This document shows, piece by piece, positions 22,514 through 34,200 of a stretch of 64,000 nt of DNA. The notes under the pieces were generated by a model. It had not been told where the DNA came from. It ran no database searches and saw nothing but the letters and a program-made list of their open reading frames with translations. Numbering within the stretch: position 1 is the first letter of the stretch; the number at the start of each line of letters is the position of its first letter. This DNA is from Trichopria drosophilae (Eukaryota > Arthropoda > Insecta > Hymenoptera > Diapriidae): positions 25,805,001-25,869,000 of the forward strand of contig CM059582.1 in the NCBI GenBank assembly GCA_030407085.1. The letters are read 5' to 3'. Position numbers and translations under genes: made by a program.

Positions 22514-24837
22514 CGTAAGTTTCGTTTAAAAATGGTTTATATTTATACATGGTATAAACGTTTATTGGTAACACATTTATTCCCAAGCAGCCCAAAATTC
22601 TAGTAAAGTTTACACGATTGCTAAAAACGTTTAGACAAATTACATATCTTAAAATTGTAGAACTACAAAGTTTTAGTTGATTAAAACACTTTTCCTGGAT
22701 TTACAAACGTTTTTATAATTTCTTAAATGTTATTTATCTTGTAATTTGTAATTCGAATCGTTTTAAAACTTTATGTGCACTTATATTGCGTTGTAATACA
22801 CTAATCGAGTTGTATAAACATTTAAACAATTTCTGTATATTTAATTATAATGCTAAAACATTTAAATAAAACTATTATGTACAACTCGATATCCAAATCA
22901 GTCTCTACGGTTATAAAATCTTATTAAAAGTTGTTATTCTATACCAGTGCTTAAGTTTGCAGTGATAGACCCAATTGGCAAAAAAAATAAACCATTTAAT
23001 CACAGTAGCAGTAGTAGGTTAGTAGGTTATGTTGATTGTTTACATGATGACTAGAGGCATAGGATTTTATGTAGTTTCATACAACTGCCGCTTGGTGGCG
23101 AATAGTTAATTCTAGTTTTTCGCCGCTGCAAGGATTTTCGAAGTTCGCATACATACATGTGGTTGTAACACGTGTGCATAATTCAGTTTAATATTCGTTT
23201 AGGACATACGTTAATAAAACGTTGAACCTATACCTCTTTTACATCAAAAATATTTGCAACGTTAATTATCTTTTTATTAGATGAAAAAGTAATATGAATC
23301 AGTTAATTAATAAAGACAGCAACGTTTAATATACGTTTATTACATGTTTGGTATAGAAATCATAGTATAATGTAAACGTTTTGTGGTAACACTTGTGCAT
23401 TACATATTATAAATGTGTTTTACACGATATATCTTACTCTTACAATTATCAAGTTTTGTTGAGTCTTTATACCCTTCGTAATCTTCTATTTACTGTTCTC
23501 AGTAACTAAGAGTATATCTTCGGAAAGCAACTGATATTTTGATTTCATTAGTAACAACACAACCTTAAAACTTTGATCAACAGAAAAATTCGTTATTTTT
23601 CATCCATTCTAACTGATTACATACTGGATGTCTTTTAAGACAAATATAAAATAGGTTGGAATATATTAGATAATTTAGAAGGGAAATTCAGCGAAAAAGA
23701 AATAAAAATAATAATAATAAATGAATATTCGGATCTTACAATTCGACAAATGTGAAACTTTATATTGATGACTTAATTGCTCCACATGAGAACACATAGT
23801 TCTGTGCATAAAAACAGAAAAGGTCGTGAAAACGAACTTTTAATGCGGAACATTATGTAAGGGGGGAAATATCTTTTGAGATAAAAAATGTGGTTGGCTA
23901 GATTATAACATTTGCATATTAAGTATATTATATTAATTCATATCAGTACCGAACGACATAAAATTGTAATAAAATATGAATACCGCAGATGACGATTCAG
24001 AGGCGGTGCAAATCTTTTAGAATGGGGATAAACAGGGCTTAAAAATAATGAGACATAATATTGGGGTTTCCAGGCGTGCGTTCATTTATTTATTTGTAGG
24101 TAGGTAGGTAGGGTAGGGACAAGGTAACAGCCATCTATCATGGTATTGAATAAATATAATCATCAATGAGCATCTACTCTTATCATGAATGTAATTGTAG
24201 TTCGAAAGCTGATATGATATTATTAAATGTATATTTTTAGTACCGTATTCCCTATAACAGAAGAGATTATTTTATTAAAGATGTTGAATAATGTAGTAAG
24301 TTTCGAGAAAATATTAGTTCAGTAAATTCGGTACTTCTTAAGAAATATTTTATTGCCTACATACATATATATTTAAATGTAATATCGAGTTTTCCATTTA
24401 ATAATCATGAAACCTTTCTTCTACATGTACGTTCAATATCTTCATTCCGATAGGTATCCTCAGAAGACACATACCGAGAGAAAGTAATGTAAGTATTCAA
24501 TAGATGCGCTATTGTAGCTGGTTCTCGCGAGTGATTACGTTAACCAGAAAAAAATGCGATTAACGTAAAGGAAAACTTCATAAAGTAATTTAATATTCTA
24601 AACAGATGTACGAAAACACTACAAATATATCATGCATATTTATGGGAACATCCACATAACATTTAATTTTTTGCAACTACACAATTTCGTTTTTTTGTAA
24701 AGCACACGTTTTTCCTTAGTGATATCTAAAATGAAAGAAAAATGTTTTGTATCTGTTGCAAAATTATTGTTCCAACACGTAGCAGCAAAATGTCACTGAA
24801 ATGTTGAAAAGGCTTTTCACATCTTTGCATTATCGTA
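22514..24837. other. AT-rich DNA, no gene supported
   Basis: CCCAAGCAGC at about 22583 matches the end-like word seen at 32531 and 37103. Between 22530 and 23420, TAAACGTTTA-type words recur. A GGTA-rich microsatellite lies at about 24097-24118. GCCGCTTGGTGGCGAA near 23088 resembles the inverse of a word near 15040. Confidence 0.4.
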
Positions 24838-25375
24838 TAACTTGGTATCTGCGGGTTATGGGAATCGCTAATTACGAATTTAAAGTCAGAATTCTAAATT
24901 TCTAAATGACGGATCCAATATGGCGGACTTGTACAGAAAAGTTGTTTGGGTTTTCAAATAAATTGGTATCTAGGAATTTTCGAAGTCGCTGATTACGAAT
25001 CTGAAGTAAAAATTCCAAAATTCAAAATGGTGGATCCAATATGACGGACGTGCTTTGAAAATTGTTTCTTGAGCAGTGTCGGCATAATTTAATTTTAATA
25101 TTAATTTACATTACGCGCAATAAGAGAACAAAAGTCTTTCAATCGTATTCATTTAAATATATTCCAAGCATCTAACCTAACATTACATTGAACAAGAAGA
25201 GAAACATTTACTTTGTGTAAGAACATTGCATTGCACAATTATTTGTATATTTCGTTTTCCGAAATTTAAATACAATCTTGTAGAAGTTGTAAAATGGTGA
25301 CAATGTGGATATGTATGGCATGGAGGGAGATTCGTAATCAGTGACTTCGAAAACCACTAGATGCCAATTTATTCA
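24838..25375. repeat. dispersed GATTACGAAT/GGCGGATCC repeat in inverted arrangement
   Basis: Two direct sub-copies (about 24845-24930 and 24945-25055) carry GCTRATTACGAATYTRAAGT followed by AAAATGRCGGATCCAATATG-like text. An inverted partner at about 25330-25375 carries ATTCGTAATCAGTGACTTCG and the reverse of AAATAAATTGGTATCTAG. The same family recurs near 29.9-30.2, 32.2, 37.1-37.4, 48.7/49.9, 63.2 and 63.55 kb. The family is not named here. Confidence 0.65.
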
Positions 25376-25753
25376 AAAATCCAAATTATTTTCCAAAGTA
25401 CGTCTAAGTATTTCCATAGTATTTCTTTCAAAATGGTTTCGCGTGTTTCAGCGTTTTTCTTTCAGTATCGAATGTTTTCCAAATTTTTGACCGTTCAAGG
25501 GCTTTTTGCCATCACTGCATATATTAAATTTGATACATACAGCAAATTTCGTGTCGTTTCGTCATGTAACTCGAGTATTTGAAATATACTTTCTTTAATA
25601 AAAAAGCAAAATAAAACAATTAATAGTTGCTCAATGTGCTGATAGTAGTTGCTAGATTAAACAGAAAAAATCAACCTCCATTAGATGTAGTCGTCTTATA
25701 TGACCGTGCTTTACAATTTGAATAATGATTTTCAATTGTATATTTTCCTTAAA
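25376..25753. other. no gene seen
   Basis: The short plus frame at 25361-25582 lies partly in the repeat above and has no domain. Confidence 0.4.
25740..25753 (+). repeat. SINE target site duplication, left
   Basis: ATATTTTCCTTAAA, identical to 25992-26005. Confidence 0.9.
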
Positions 25754-25991
25754 GTATCGGCGCGGCGGTGGCTCAGTTGGTAGAGTATCGGCTTCAGATA
25801 ACCCTGGTTCGATCCCGGCCTTCGCCACCTGTCATTGGGACACCTCTGTATTTGTTTATAAGTGTCTAATAACGCCAAAGCTCAGATGGTTCGGATTGCA
25901 CCTTCATAAACTGTAGGTCCCGTCGCGATGTAGTCCCATGTGGGTTCACAATAATTCGACGTAAAATAATATTTAAAAAAAAAAAAAAAAA
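25754..25991 (+). mobile_element. tRNA-derived SINE with poly(A) tail
   Basis: The head has a clear A box (GGTGGCTCAGTTGGTAGAG) and B box (GGTTCGATCCC), the internal RNA polymerase III promoter. A tRNA-unrelated body of about 140 bases follows, then a poly(A) tail of about 18 bases. Flanks carry a perfect 14-base duplication, ATATTTTCCTTAAA, at 25740-25753 and 25992-26005. The intact tail and perfect duplication suggest a fairly recent insertion by a LINE-type machinery. The short frame at 25725-25916 overlaps it and is not a gene. Confidence 0.9.
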
Positions 25992-26005
25992 ATATTTTCC
26001 TTAAA
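25992..26005 (+). repeat. SINE target site duplication, right
   Basis: ATATTTTCCTTAAA directly after the poly(A) tail; it matches the left copy without a mismatch. Confidence 0.9.
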
Positions 26006-26165
26006 CTGAAAAATTTTCCATGGAAAGTTTCAGCGGAATATACTGTGGGATTGTTTTTCATGGAAATGTAGGAATGATCGGAATTTTCCGAATATATAAC
26101 ACCAGACATTAAAGGAGCTTTACCAATAGACATTATCCCATAGTCCGACAAAAGAACAAGTTATT

Positions 26166-26520
26166 ACTTCGACCCAGACTAAGTCTGGACGAAGTATTGA
26201 ATTTGGTCACTTCGGGCACAAAAATTACCCTATAGTTTTTCATCAAATTTATCATCGACGTTTCAGACCCTAAGGAACCCAAATCAACAATAAAAAAATT
26301 TATGTCCGTGATCTTGTACGTACGTACGTCTGTACGTCCGAACGTCCGTACGTCCGTACGTCCCTTTTTTTGTCTCGCGATAACTCGCGAACGGAGAAGC
26401 GAATTGACATAATTTTTTTTTAAAATACGCGTCTTGGCATAACTTAGATCTGCTTAGATTTTGGCGCAGATCCATCCGTCCATTACTAAAAAAAATTAGC
26501 CCCAATTAAGTTTCTTTGTA
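26166..26520. repeat. repeat with ACTTCGNCCAGACT palindrome and CGTACGTCC microsatellite
   Basis: It begins with a 30-base palindrome (ACTTCGACCCAGACT facing AAGTCTGGACGAAGT, 26166-26195). It contains a TACGTCC-type microsatellite at 26316-26363, followed by TCTCGCGATAACTCGCGAAC and a purine-poor tail. It looks like a transposable element relic. A second ACCCTATAGTTTTYCAT word at 26224 and 26721 suggests a partial duplication extending to about 26770. Confidence 0.5.
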
Positions 26521-27217
26521 GTTTTTTGCATTTATTTTGAAAAATACAAATTTTATTAAAAAATGTTTTCAACAAAAAAGATAGAGCATGAAATTCTCTA
26601 CAAAAAAGGTTGTATGCATTTTCTTCCTAAAGTCAACGATAATGCCATAAAAACTGGTTTAAAATGCTTATGACTATTGTCTGAAAAAGTATTGAATGTG
26701 GTCACCTCGTCAAAAAATTACCCTATAGTTTTCCATAAAATTTCGACGTTTCCACCCCCCTACCCCTAGGGGTAGTCTTCGCCAGCCCCTCGGGTGCGGT
26801 GATCACCTATGGGCGCATAAGTTCTTTTACGCCCTTGATATGAAAATAACTATTTCGATATATCTAAAAGATGTCTTATAGTATCTAAAAGATATCCGTC
26901 AGAGATCTTTTCGACACTTTCAAGGTATCTTTGACGAATTATATGTATATTTATATATTGTATATATAAGATCATAATGATACAGACAGTAATTAGTAAA
27001 ACACTGTAAACATGCAATATGCATCGAATAGTCTATTACAATACAAGGGCTTGAAGTGAGTGTTTTGTAACTTTTATTTATTAATACTTCGGCTGGCCTG
27101 TTGTCGGGGTCGCAGTTTTGAAAATGCTCATTTTCAATTTTCATACATATAAGAAACACTATATTGTTGTCACATAACTATCGAAGCCACTTGGACCTAA
27201 ATATGATTGGACCCCCA
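26521..27217. other. no gene; one hairpin unit near 26810
   Basis: GGGCGCATAAG faces CTTTTACGCCC at about 26812-26835. The rest is AT-rich; the minus frame at 26920-27159 has no domain. Confidence 0.4.
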
Positions 27218-27397
27218 GTAAAGAACGTTACACATACACACGTGTGCCGAAATATTGTTTACGTACGGCTTTTCCGTGCGTAAAGTATAATCGAGTGCGT
27301 AAAGTTTATTTTACGCACGAGTTTACTTTACGCACCGAAAAGAGGTACATAAACAATATTTCGGCACACGTGTGTGTGTGTGTGTGTAAAGTTCTTT
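27218..27397. mobile_element. 180-bp palindromic element
   Basis: The left arm GTAAAGAACGTTACACATAC... and the right arm ...GTGTAAAGTTCTTTAC are inverted, with long matches inside (ACGTGTGCCGAAATATTGTT, GTGCGTAAAGT). The right arm has an expanded TG microsatellite at 27370-27386. The centre is a hairpin unit, GTGCGTAAAGT facing TTTTACGCAC. The frame at 27244-27486 is a by-product. Confidence 0.75.
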
Positions 27398-29470
27398 ACG
27401 CATACGCCCTTGTATCGAAAACTACTATTTTCTCATACGTAGGCCGAAAGACATACCTCTTTGCGCATCGATTTGCAGGAGTATAACTGACTTTCACGGC
27501 TATTGGACGTTAAGTGAAACATAGGGCAAGAAAAGTTACAACCGTCGGCGATCAACGGCTCGAGGGCCGGCCTCGCCGAACCGAGAATCGTTCCAATCGC
27601 CGACGGGGGTAACTTTACGCCCTAGGGTTCACTTTAAGCCTAGTAGGCGCAAAAGTCAACTTTACGCCCGCAAAAAGAAGCGTAAAGACGTACTTTATGC
27701 CTACTATGACGAAATAGATATTTTCGCATCTAGGGCGTAAAATCTACATACACCCGGAGCTGAATTCGTTCCCACGGTACTCGGCAATCGCCTCCGTATG
27801 TACGAGTAGCTTACGCCCATGATACGAATATAATTTTTCGTCGTAGTGGGTATCAAATTCGATTTTATACCTCGAATTTGTTACTTGAAAGGTTAGGAAA
27901 TGGCTGTCATACTTTACTCCCGCAAACTCTGGTGTAAAATCGAACTGTACGTCTGCTATGACGAAAAATAAAAGTTATTCATAATGAAATGATTTTGCAT
28001 GAAAACCACTAAGATTTGCAAATCTGTAACAATTACATTCGAATAGAGAAATTCACTGTTATTCAATGCTTTATTGTTAAAAATCGGCAAATGTTCACTG
28101 AATTCCGGTTTTAAATTTAAAACCAAATGATAGGGAGCCATACAGCTGAAATATTTACAACCCTACTGTATAGTTTTCTAATTTGTGTCTTCCATCATTG
28201 AACGAGATATTTCGAATGTTGACGTGTAAATAACGTCAGATTTGTTATTAGAAACACCACTAAAACTCCCTATAACAAATAATTTCAAGCGACTATGGTT
28301 ATTTTTTTTTGTTTTTCTGGTTGTTTGCAAGAAGTGGTTTTGATTAATTTTTTCATTGGAAAATTGGATTTCTCACACTCGGAGCTCAGAATGATATTTT
28401 GCTCCTTCTGTCGAAGGTTCAAAATAACACTTTCTTTTTCTAGGGAGCAAAATAAGTTTTTCACACTAGGAACACAAAATACACGGCATTTTTCTCCCTA
28501 TAAAACGAGAGCAAAATATCGCGCTTTCGTACGAAAAAATAAGTATACGTGCAACAAGGGAGTAGAACAGGTGCTTGGATACTCGCGCGAGCTGCCACCA
28601 TCGCCAGCAATCATCTATTTAGCTTCCTAGTTCCACAATGTACTGTTCGTTTTTAATTTTTACACACTACAAAAATAAAAATAGGTATCAGCATGATGTT
28701 AGAGGAAGGCCCTATTTCGTGTACAAATTGAGCGGTGACCGACATTGACCAGGATCTATTTATTTATTTTTTATTAAATATACTGAAGGAAATAAATTGG
28801 TGTGATTTAATTTCAAAAAATTAACACCGATAATTTACACCGCTCAAGATGATCTCCTATATAGACCCCTATTCAGTGATCTATACGGTACCTATGCAAT
28901 GTCGATAAATGATATGCTATGGAATATACCTAAATAGAGGAATGATTTATTACTGAATATACTATTAATCTAAGATCAACCCCCCACTTATTCCTACGTT
29001 CTTTAAAATAGCGAAAAAAGTAAGAAATAGTAAATTGTGTAACTAGGGAACAAAATAGGGACAAAATAGGAACAAAACATATACGCCCTTTTTGATCGTA
29101 CTATTTTCTCATACGAGGGCGCTAAATGATATGTGATTACTTTTTATACATGCATGATAGTGTGATAAAAAATGTATATTTTTATTAGATAACAAGATTT
29201 TTTTGCAGTCAAATATTATGCAGTTTTTTTCATTTTTAGAAGCTTATATAAGTAGAAAATGAGTAAAATCATGAAAAAAATAGATTTAATTTTAACGTTG
29301 TTATATCCAGAACACCAAAGTGCACGAGTCGTGGAAATACTATCTGGTGTTGCACATACTTTTATTGTACGACGTCATTTTGCTCTAGGATATACTTACT
29401 TTGCTCCCTAGGGTGAGAAAGTGCTATTTTGCTCCCGCGAAATACTATTTTGTGCTCAGAGCGTATAGTC
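27398..29470. repeat. region enriched in short hairpin units with varied arms
   Basis: Units seen include GGCGCAAAAGT facing ACTTTACGCC (27650), GCGTAAAG facing CTTTATGC (27690), GACGAAAT facing ATTTTCGC (27709), GGTATCAAAT facing TTTATACC (27847), GAGCTCAGAAT facing ATTTTGCTCC (28381), and TATTTTGCTCCCGCGAAATA near 29430. Words such as CTAGGGAGCAAAATA and TACGCCCTT recur. Spacing is irregular. Two short AT-rich gaps (27960-28365, 28535-29035) lie between. Overlapping frames here (for example 28295-28630) have no domain. Confidence 0.55.
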
Positions 29471-30853
29471 AAAAAAACGCTTATTAAGTCTCAACTTTTT
29501 AATTTAAACACATATGCAACTGATTTATATGCACAAAACTTCAAAATTCTTATAATATAAGTTCAAAAGATACAATCTAAATACTTGGAAATCGATGGGA
29601 AAATTGATATCTTTACGCGGTAAATCATATAATATTTACAAAATAACAATAATAAAAATAATAAAAAAAATAAAGGAACTAAAAAACTAAATGATAATTT
29701 AGAAACAAATCTATGTAAATAGAATGAGAAATACATAAGTATACATCGCTCATTTTGAAGCGCATAAAAATTACGCTATTGCTTTCTGATAGACTACTAT
29801 CGAAAAACTAGAAAACAGTCAATATGCTTTCTGTTTATTTTTGGAGTCTTCAATCCATTTAATCCTGAACGGACGATTTTTCGTGGCCAATCTCAACGGT
29901 CTTATATGTGAAATCGGAACTGGACCAATGTACTTTCAAAATGCCGACGTAGAATATGGCGGCTCAGAGTCGAAAATGTTGTCCTGTTATACAATTTATA
30001 CGGAAATAACGATATTTGTGGAAGGTAGTCATTCTTAAATGCTTTTTAAATATCTGATTAGGATATTGCTGCAAAAGATCTCGAAATTCAAAATGGCGGA
30101 CAAAAATTTCAGTTTTCTTTCTCGTAAAAATTAATTTACAATGATGTAAATGTGAAACGAACAAAATCGGAATTTTTGTGCGCCATTTTTAATCCGCCAT
30201 TTTGAATTTTGAAAAAAATAAAAGTTAATATGTTAGGTATGGTGCTTTAAAATGTTGTACCACGTTATATTTTATGTTCTGATAGATGAAGGAACGTACC
30301 CTAAAAATAATAGGAATGTGCTAAATAAAAATAAAATCAGAGAATATAAAGATAAAACGGTTTCAAGAGATACCTAAATATATGTGAAGTTATTATTATA
30401 TTTTTCATGTTTTTCATGTCGGTTAAATAAAAATGTATTTTCAAGTTAATTAATTTTGAGTATATAATTTTACTTGAGTGAAGTGAATATTACGAAATAC
30501 GTCCCGTAATTTAGTTTTTGTGTGATAAAGCTGTTAATTTATAAATTCTATAAAAATTCCAGCTCCGTGAAATTGAAAAGTTTCGTTCTTACTTTTTATG
30601 GCATTGAGTTTGAAGTTTGTTGAACAAAAAAGTTTTAAATTGGTCGACGAGTTTCATTTGCAGCGACAAATTAATCAACCAAATGGCTAAAACTTTTTTA
30701 ATACTACTAAAGCAGAGACAATTTTTCAGTAGTAGTTCGAAATGAACAAGTTAAAACAATAAAATTTACAAAATACTTCGCAGTGGTTTTGTATTCATTA
30801 TATAAAATATTCCATCGCTTCGAACCAAATTATACTAGAACCCCTATTAGTTT
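29471..30853. other. AT-rich DNA with dispersed GGCGG repeat fragments
   Basis: Around 29920-30220 there are fragments of the GATTACGAAT/GGCGGATCC family (ATGGCGGCTC, TTCAAAATGGCGGAC, and its inverse CCGCCATTTTGAATTTTG). No gene seen. Confidence 0.45.
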
Positions 30854-31453
30854 TTGCCTATCTCCCTGCTCCATTCTGAAGTTCGAAAGCCCAGAGATAT
30901 TGCCATGGCAACGCCGTCCTACTCAACTGTACATCCTAAAACTTCCAACACATTTATGTATGTGTATGAGATGGGCACACATAGGTATATATCCTCGAAA
31001 AGACCTACGGACACAGTGTCAGCCCTCGTATACTGTGGCTTTTTGTACTCACTCTATCTCTCTCCCTCTTGGTCTCTATCTTACTCTATTTCACTCTCGT
31101 TTTATATCCGAGTGCAATTTCGAATGCAATTCAGTGCTGTCGGGAAATATTCTACGAGAGGTGTACTGGGAACATGGCTCCCAATGTTGTTAAAAGCAGA
31201 TGAAAAAGTACCTCGTAGACTGTATTACTTCGTGCCAACATTTCAGAGAAAGCAGACGGTATTGCGAAAGTTTCATATAAATACTAATATAGTTGTAGCA
31301 TATTTATACAGTAAAATTGAAGTCGGTTCTAGATTTCCCCGTCTGGTAACTTTTCTGTGGGAGTGTGAAATGATGTTATTTGTAAATTCCAGAAATTCCT
31401 GGAAAATCGTTATCCAAATAACAAAAAAATCGATATTTTTAAATAGCTCCTGA
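30854..31453 (+). CDS. unrecognised 199-codon open frame, doubtful
   Basis: It is the second longest frame in the window. It runs from ATG at 30854 to a stop at 31453, and another frame (30783-31193) overlaps it on the same strand. The first 330 bases are less AT-rich, with a pyrimidine-rich run near 31045-31100 and an X-box-like palindrome at its start. Translation is rich in Ser, Tyr and Arg with no domain, signal peptide or helix pattern that I recognise. Two long overlapping frames in a low-stop pyrimidine-rich strand argue for chance. Confidence 0.12.
   Translation: MPISLLHSEVRKPRDIAMATPSYSTVHPKTSNTFMYVYEMGTHRYISSKRPTDTVSALVYCGFLYSLYLSPSWSLSYSISLSFYIRVQFRMQFSAVGKYSTRGVLGTWLPMLLKADEKVPRRLYYFVPTFQRKQTVLRKFHINTNIVVAYLYSKIEVGSRFPRLVTFLWECEMMLFVNSRNSWKIVIQITKKSIFLNSS
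30898..30911. promoter_or_regulatory. RFX X-box-like palindrome
   Basis: ATTGCCATGGCAAC differs from the GTTGCCATGGCAAC X-box at one base. A CT-rich run and TCAGTGCTG (initiator-like) lie about 150-230 bases downstream, so a promoter is possible but not shown. Confidence 0.25.
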
Positions 31454-31888
31454 CTACGAATATAACAATAATTTGATGCACATACATATGAAGCCGCATT
31501 TTGAAAACATTTATCATAAAGGTCATTCCATGTACAAAATATAAAAATTCTGGTGAATGTCGAAAATGAAACATTTGATGTGAAAAATATTATGGTAAAA
31601 TATTTTCAAAATATTTTCAAAATGGCGGTCGTGACGTCTGGATCACTGAATTTCTTAAAATTACGATATCTACTTATCTAATGTTGGCATTTAAACGAGA
31701 TTACATGTAATTTTTTCCAACAATAGAGGACTTTGATTGAAAAATAAAATAGTTTAAAAAATATTGTTAAGTAACTCCATCCATTGTGCTCACTAGGGTG
31801 GTTAAAAAAATCTATTTTTACTTTCGAGTGGATTCTTTTAGAACATCGAAAAAAAATATACGTGTATTTGCGTTTTTTTTTTAAAAAC
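31454..31888. other. no gene seen
   Basis: AT-rich; a GATATTTTCAAAATGGCGG-like fragment near 31610-31630 belongs to the dispersed repeat. Confidence 0.4.
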
Positions 31889-32546
31889 GGCGGCGAGGCG
31901 TTCCAAATGGCGTTGCGCGTGCCGATGACAAAAGCGGCGAAAATAGTAGAAATGGCGGTCCTACTTAAACTCCCTTTGCAAAGTTTGTAGACGTAATGAA
32001 GTTTAGGAAACCATAATAATACGTTTTAATGTCAAGGGACAAGAATATGTAAACAAAAAAAAAATTGGTTGAAGTTTTGAGTGCAAATGTCGTCAATTTT
32101 TAATACTTTCATAAGAATGCCGTTAGAACCGTCACTCATTTTTTTACTTCAAACGTCATTGGATTTGGTCGAAAATTGTTAGTGGGGGGTTTCTGGGGTT
32201 TATTACGCTGATTACGAATTTGAAGTTGCTTTTTGAACATTCAAAATGGCGGATCCAATATGGCGGACGATTTTTAAAAATCTGTATAGTATTCGCTCAA
32301 AATTCTTATGAGGGGTAATTGGAGTCGCTGGTTATGAATTTGAAATAAAGCTTAAAAAAATACATAAAATACACAAAAAAATACAAAAAATGGAGCACAA
32401 AATCCTACCATTGAAGCCTCCTCGCGGTGTGCTCTGGGTAGAGAATTTTTTTCTAGTGAATGCAAGCAGGTAATTTGTTTTGAAAATCAATAACCTCCTA
32501 GTAACATTTTTGAGCGAATACTACAGATATCCCAAGCAACAAAATT
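31889..32546 (+). repeat. left arm of a large inverted repeat (dispersed family)
   Basis: It matches the reverse complement of 37099-37578: GAGGCGTTCCAAATGGCG, AAAGCGGCGAAAATAGTAGA, ACTCATTTTTTTRCTTCAAA, GCTGATTACGAATTTGAA, GGCGGATCCAATATGGCGG, TGTATAGTATTCGCTCAAAA, ending in CCCAAGCAACAAAAT. This arm has an extra segment at about 32345-32510. The frame at 31784-31990 is a by-product; its GEAFQMA text reappears in the other arm. Confidence 0.8.
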
Positions 32547-32945
32547 GGTCGAAATTACGTCAATTCGACTTCCGAATCGGTCCAAATGCCTAACTGCCCT
32601 GACCTGATTAACGTCGAATCGACTTCTATTTCAGGTAAGTGGGGAATAAAAAGACGGTAAATTTGAGGTAAATATTAGGTAATGGAAGGCATTTGGACTA
32701 ATAAGGCATAGACCAATTTGGGAGAACGGACCTATAAGAAGTCGACTATTAGTAATAATTTGGTAATTTTGACCTAATTTAGACTTTTCGACTTAGTGGA
32801 TTCCTTGGTTAAAAAAGAAACTTCTGAGCGGATTTTCAACGCAACTTACGGGTTCGTACCTATAGGTTAGGTTATTATGTACTCAGAAATAAGTATTTTC
32901 ATGAAATCACAACACACTCGCTTATATGATCTAAGATACACACCT
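32547..32945. other. unique-looking spacer, no gene
   Basis: The sequence inside the left arm has repeated GGTAA words near 32635-32680 and no frame of interest. Confidence 0.4.
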
Positions 32946-33754
32946 ACACTGAGAGAAGTTTAGGGTAGCAGGTACCCTAAGCTGGGGCACGGGCGGTCCG
33001 AAAAATAAAAACCGCGATTAAACCGCGATTAAAAATTGTGGGCGTTAAAATAGAAATTTTTTTCTTCTGCACCATCTTTGTTTTAGCATTAAGAAAGTGT
33101 GTATACAACATCTACATAGTTAAAGTATTTAATTATATTAAAATACTCGATTGAAGTATAAAAATTTGTGTTATTTTCATATTAACGCTTCCGTATCGAA
33201 AACCGTGCTAGATAGCACAAAATTGTACTAAACCTTTATTGTAGAGCACAAAATTTCCTACAAAAAAGTCAGTGAGGGCCCTAATCTAAAGACAATAGTT
33301 TAGCCACAAATAACGACATAATTTCATCTTAGAAGTCAACGGTGACCGGTCTATAACCTCAAAAATTTTCGATGCAACTTTAAGCATTATTTATGGCTAA
33401 ACTATTGACTTTAGATTAGGGGTCTCCGTGACATTTTTATAGGAAATTTCGTGCTCTATAAAAAAGGTTTAGTACAATTTTATGCTATCTTGCACCATTT
33501 TCACGACGGAAGCGTTAATATGAAAATAACACCAACTTTTATACTTCGGTCGAGTTTTTTAATATCATTAAATACTTTAACCGTGAAGAAGTTGTTTATA
33601 CACTTTCTTAAAGCTAAAACAAGGATGGTGCTAAAGAAAAGAAATTTTAATTTAACGCCCAGAATTTTTAATCGCGGTTTAATTGCGGTTTTTATTTTTC
33701 GGACCGCCCGTCTCCTAGCTTAGGGTACCTGCTACCCTAAACTTCTCTCAGTGT
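32946..33754. mobile_element. 809-bp fold-back element with CACTGAGAGAAG ends and TA target
   Basis: The two halves are inverted copies of about 400 bases, from ACACTGAGAGAAGTTTAGGG on the left to its reverse complement on the right, with landmarks GGGCGGTCCGAAAAATAAAA and GTTATTTTCATATTAACGCT. A TA flanks CACTGAG on both sides (a 4-base ACCT is also repeated outside). The centre is near 33345. The frame at 33451-33723 lies in one arm and is not a gene. The end sequence resembles that of the MITE at 35003. Confidence 0.9.
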
Positions 33755-34200
33755 ACCTATACATGCTTATAATTATTCTACGCCATATGATATACACAGA
33801 TCAGTGTTCGCACGCACGCACGCATACATACTAATATTCGTAATACGATGAAACTTGCTTTCTTATAAACGGACCTACTTATGCTCTTAGAGCTTGTGAG
33901 AAAGTTTCAGTATGTCAGAACATGCAATGCACGTGTTCCATACAGTACTTATGCGCCACCCCTTGGTGGGAGTTCGAAACTGGTCGATACGATTCTCGAT
34001 ACTCTGACTATCTTTGACAACTCAAACTTAATCGCAAAATAGCTACGCGCGCGTAAGCTATTTATCCGGCTATTTTTAACGCGATTATGAAAATACGAAT
34101 TGTATTTCAGTACAATCTCTGTCCGTACAGGTCTTGTAGCTTTGTGTTCTTGTAAGTGTTGTTTTTGACAGGTTAACCTTAAATCATATATATATATATT
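33755..34200. other. no gene seen
   Basis: AT-rich, with a CGCACGCACGCA run near 33808. Nothing else was recognised. Confidence 0.4.

Noticed and set aside
25757..25830. Possible functional tRNA gene
   Set aside because: A and B boxes are present, but the variable region is too short, the acceptor stem pairs imperfectly, and a SINE body with poly(A) and target duplication follows.
33451..33723. 90-codon frame
   Set aside because: Entirely inside the right half of the 809-bp fold-back element.
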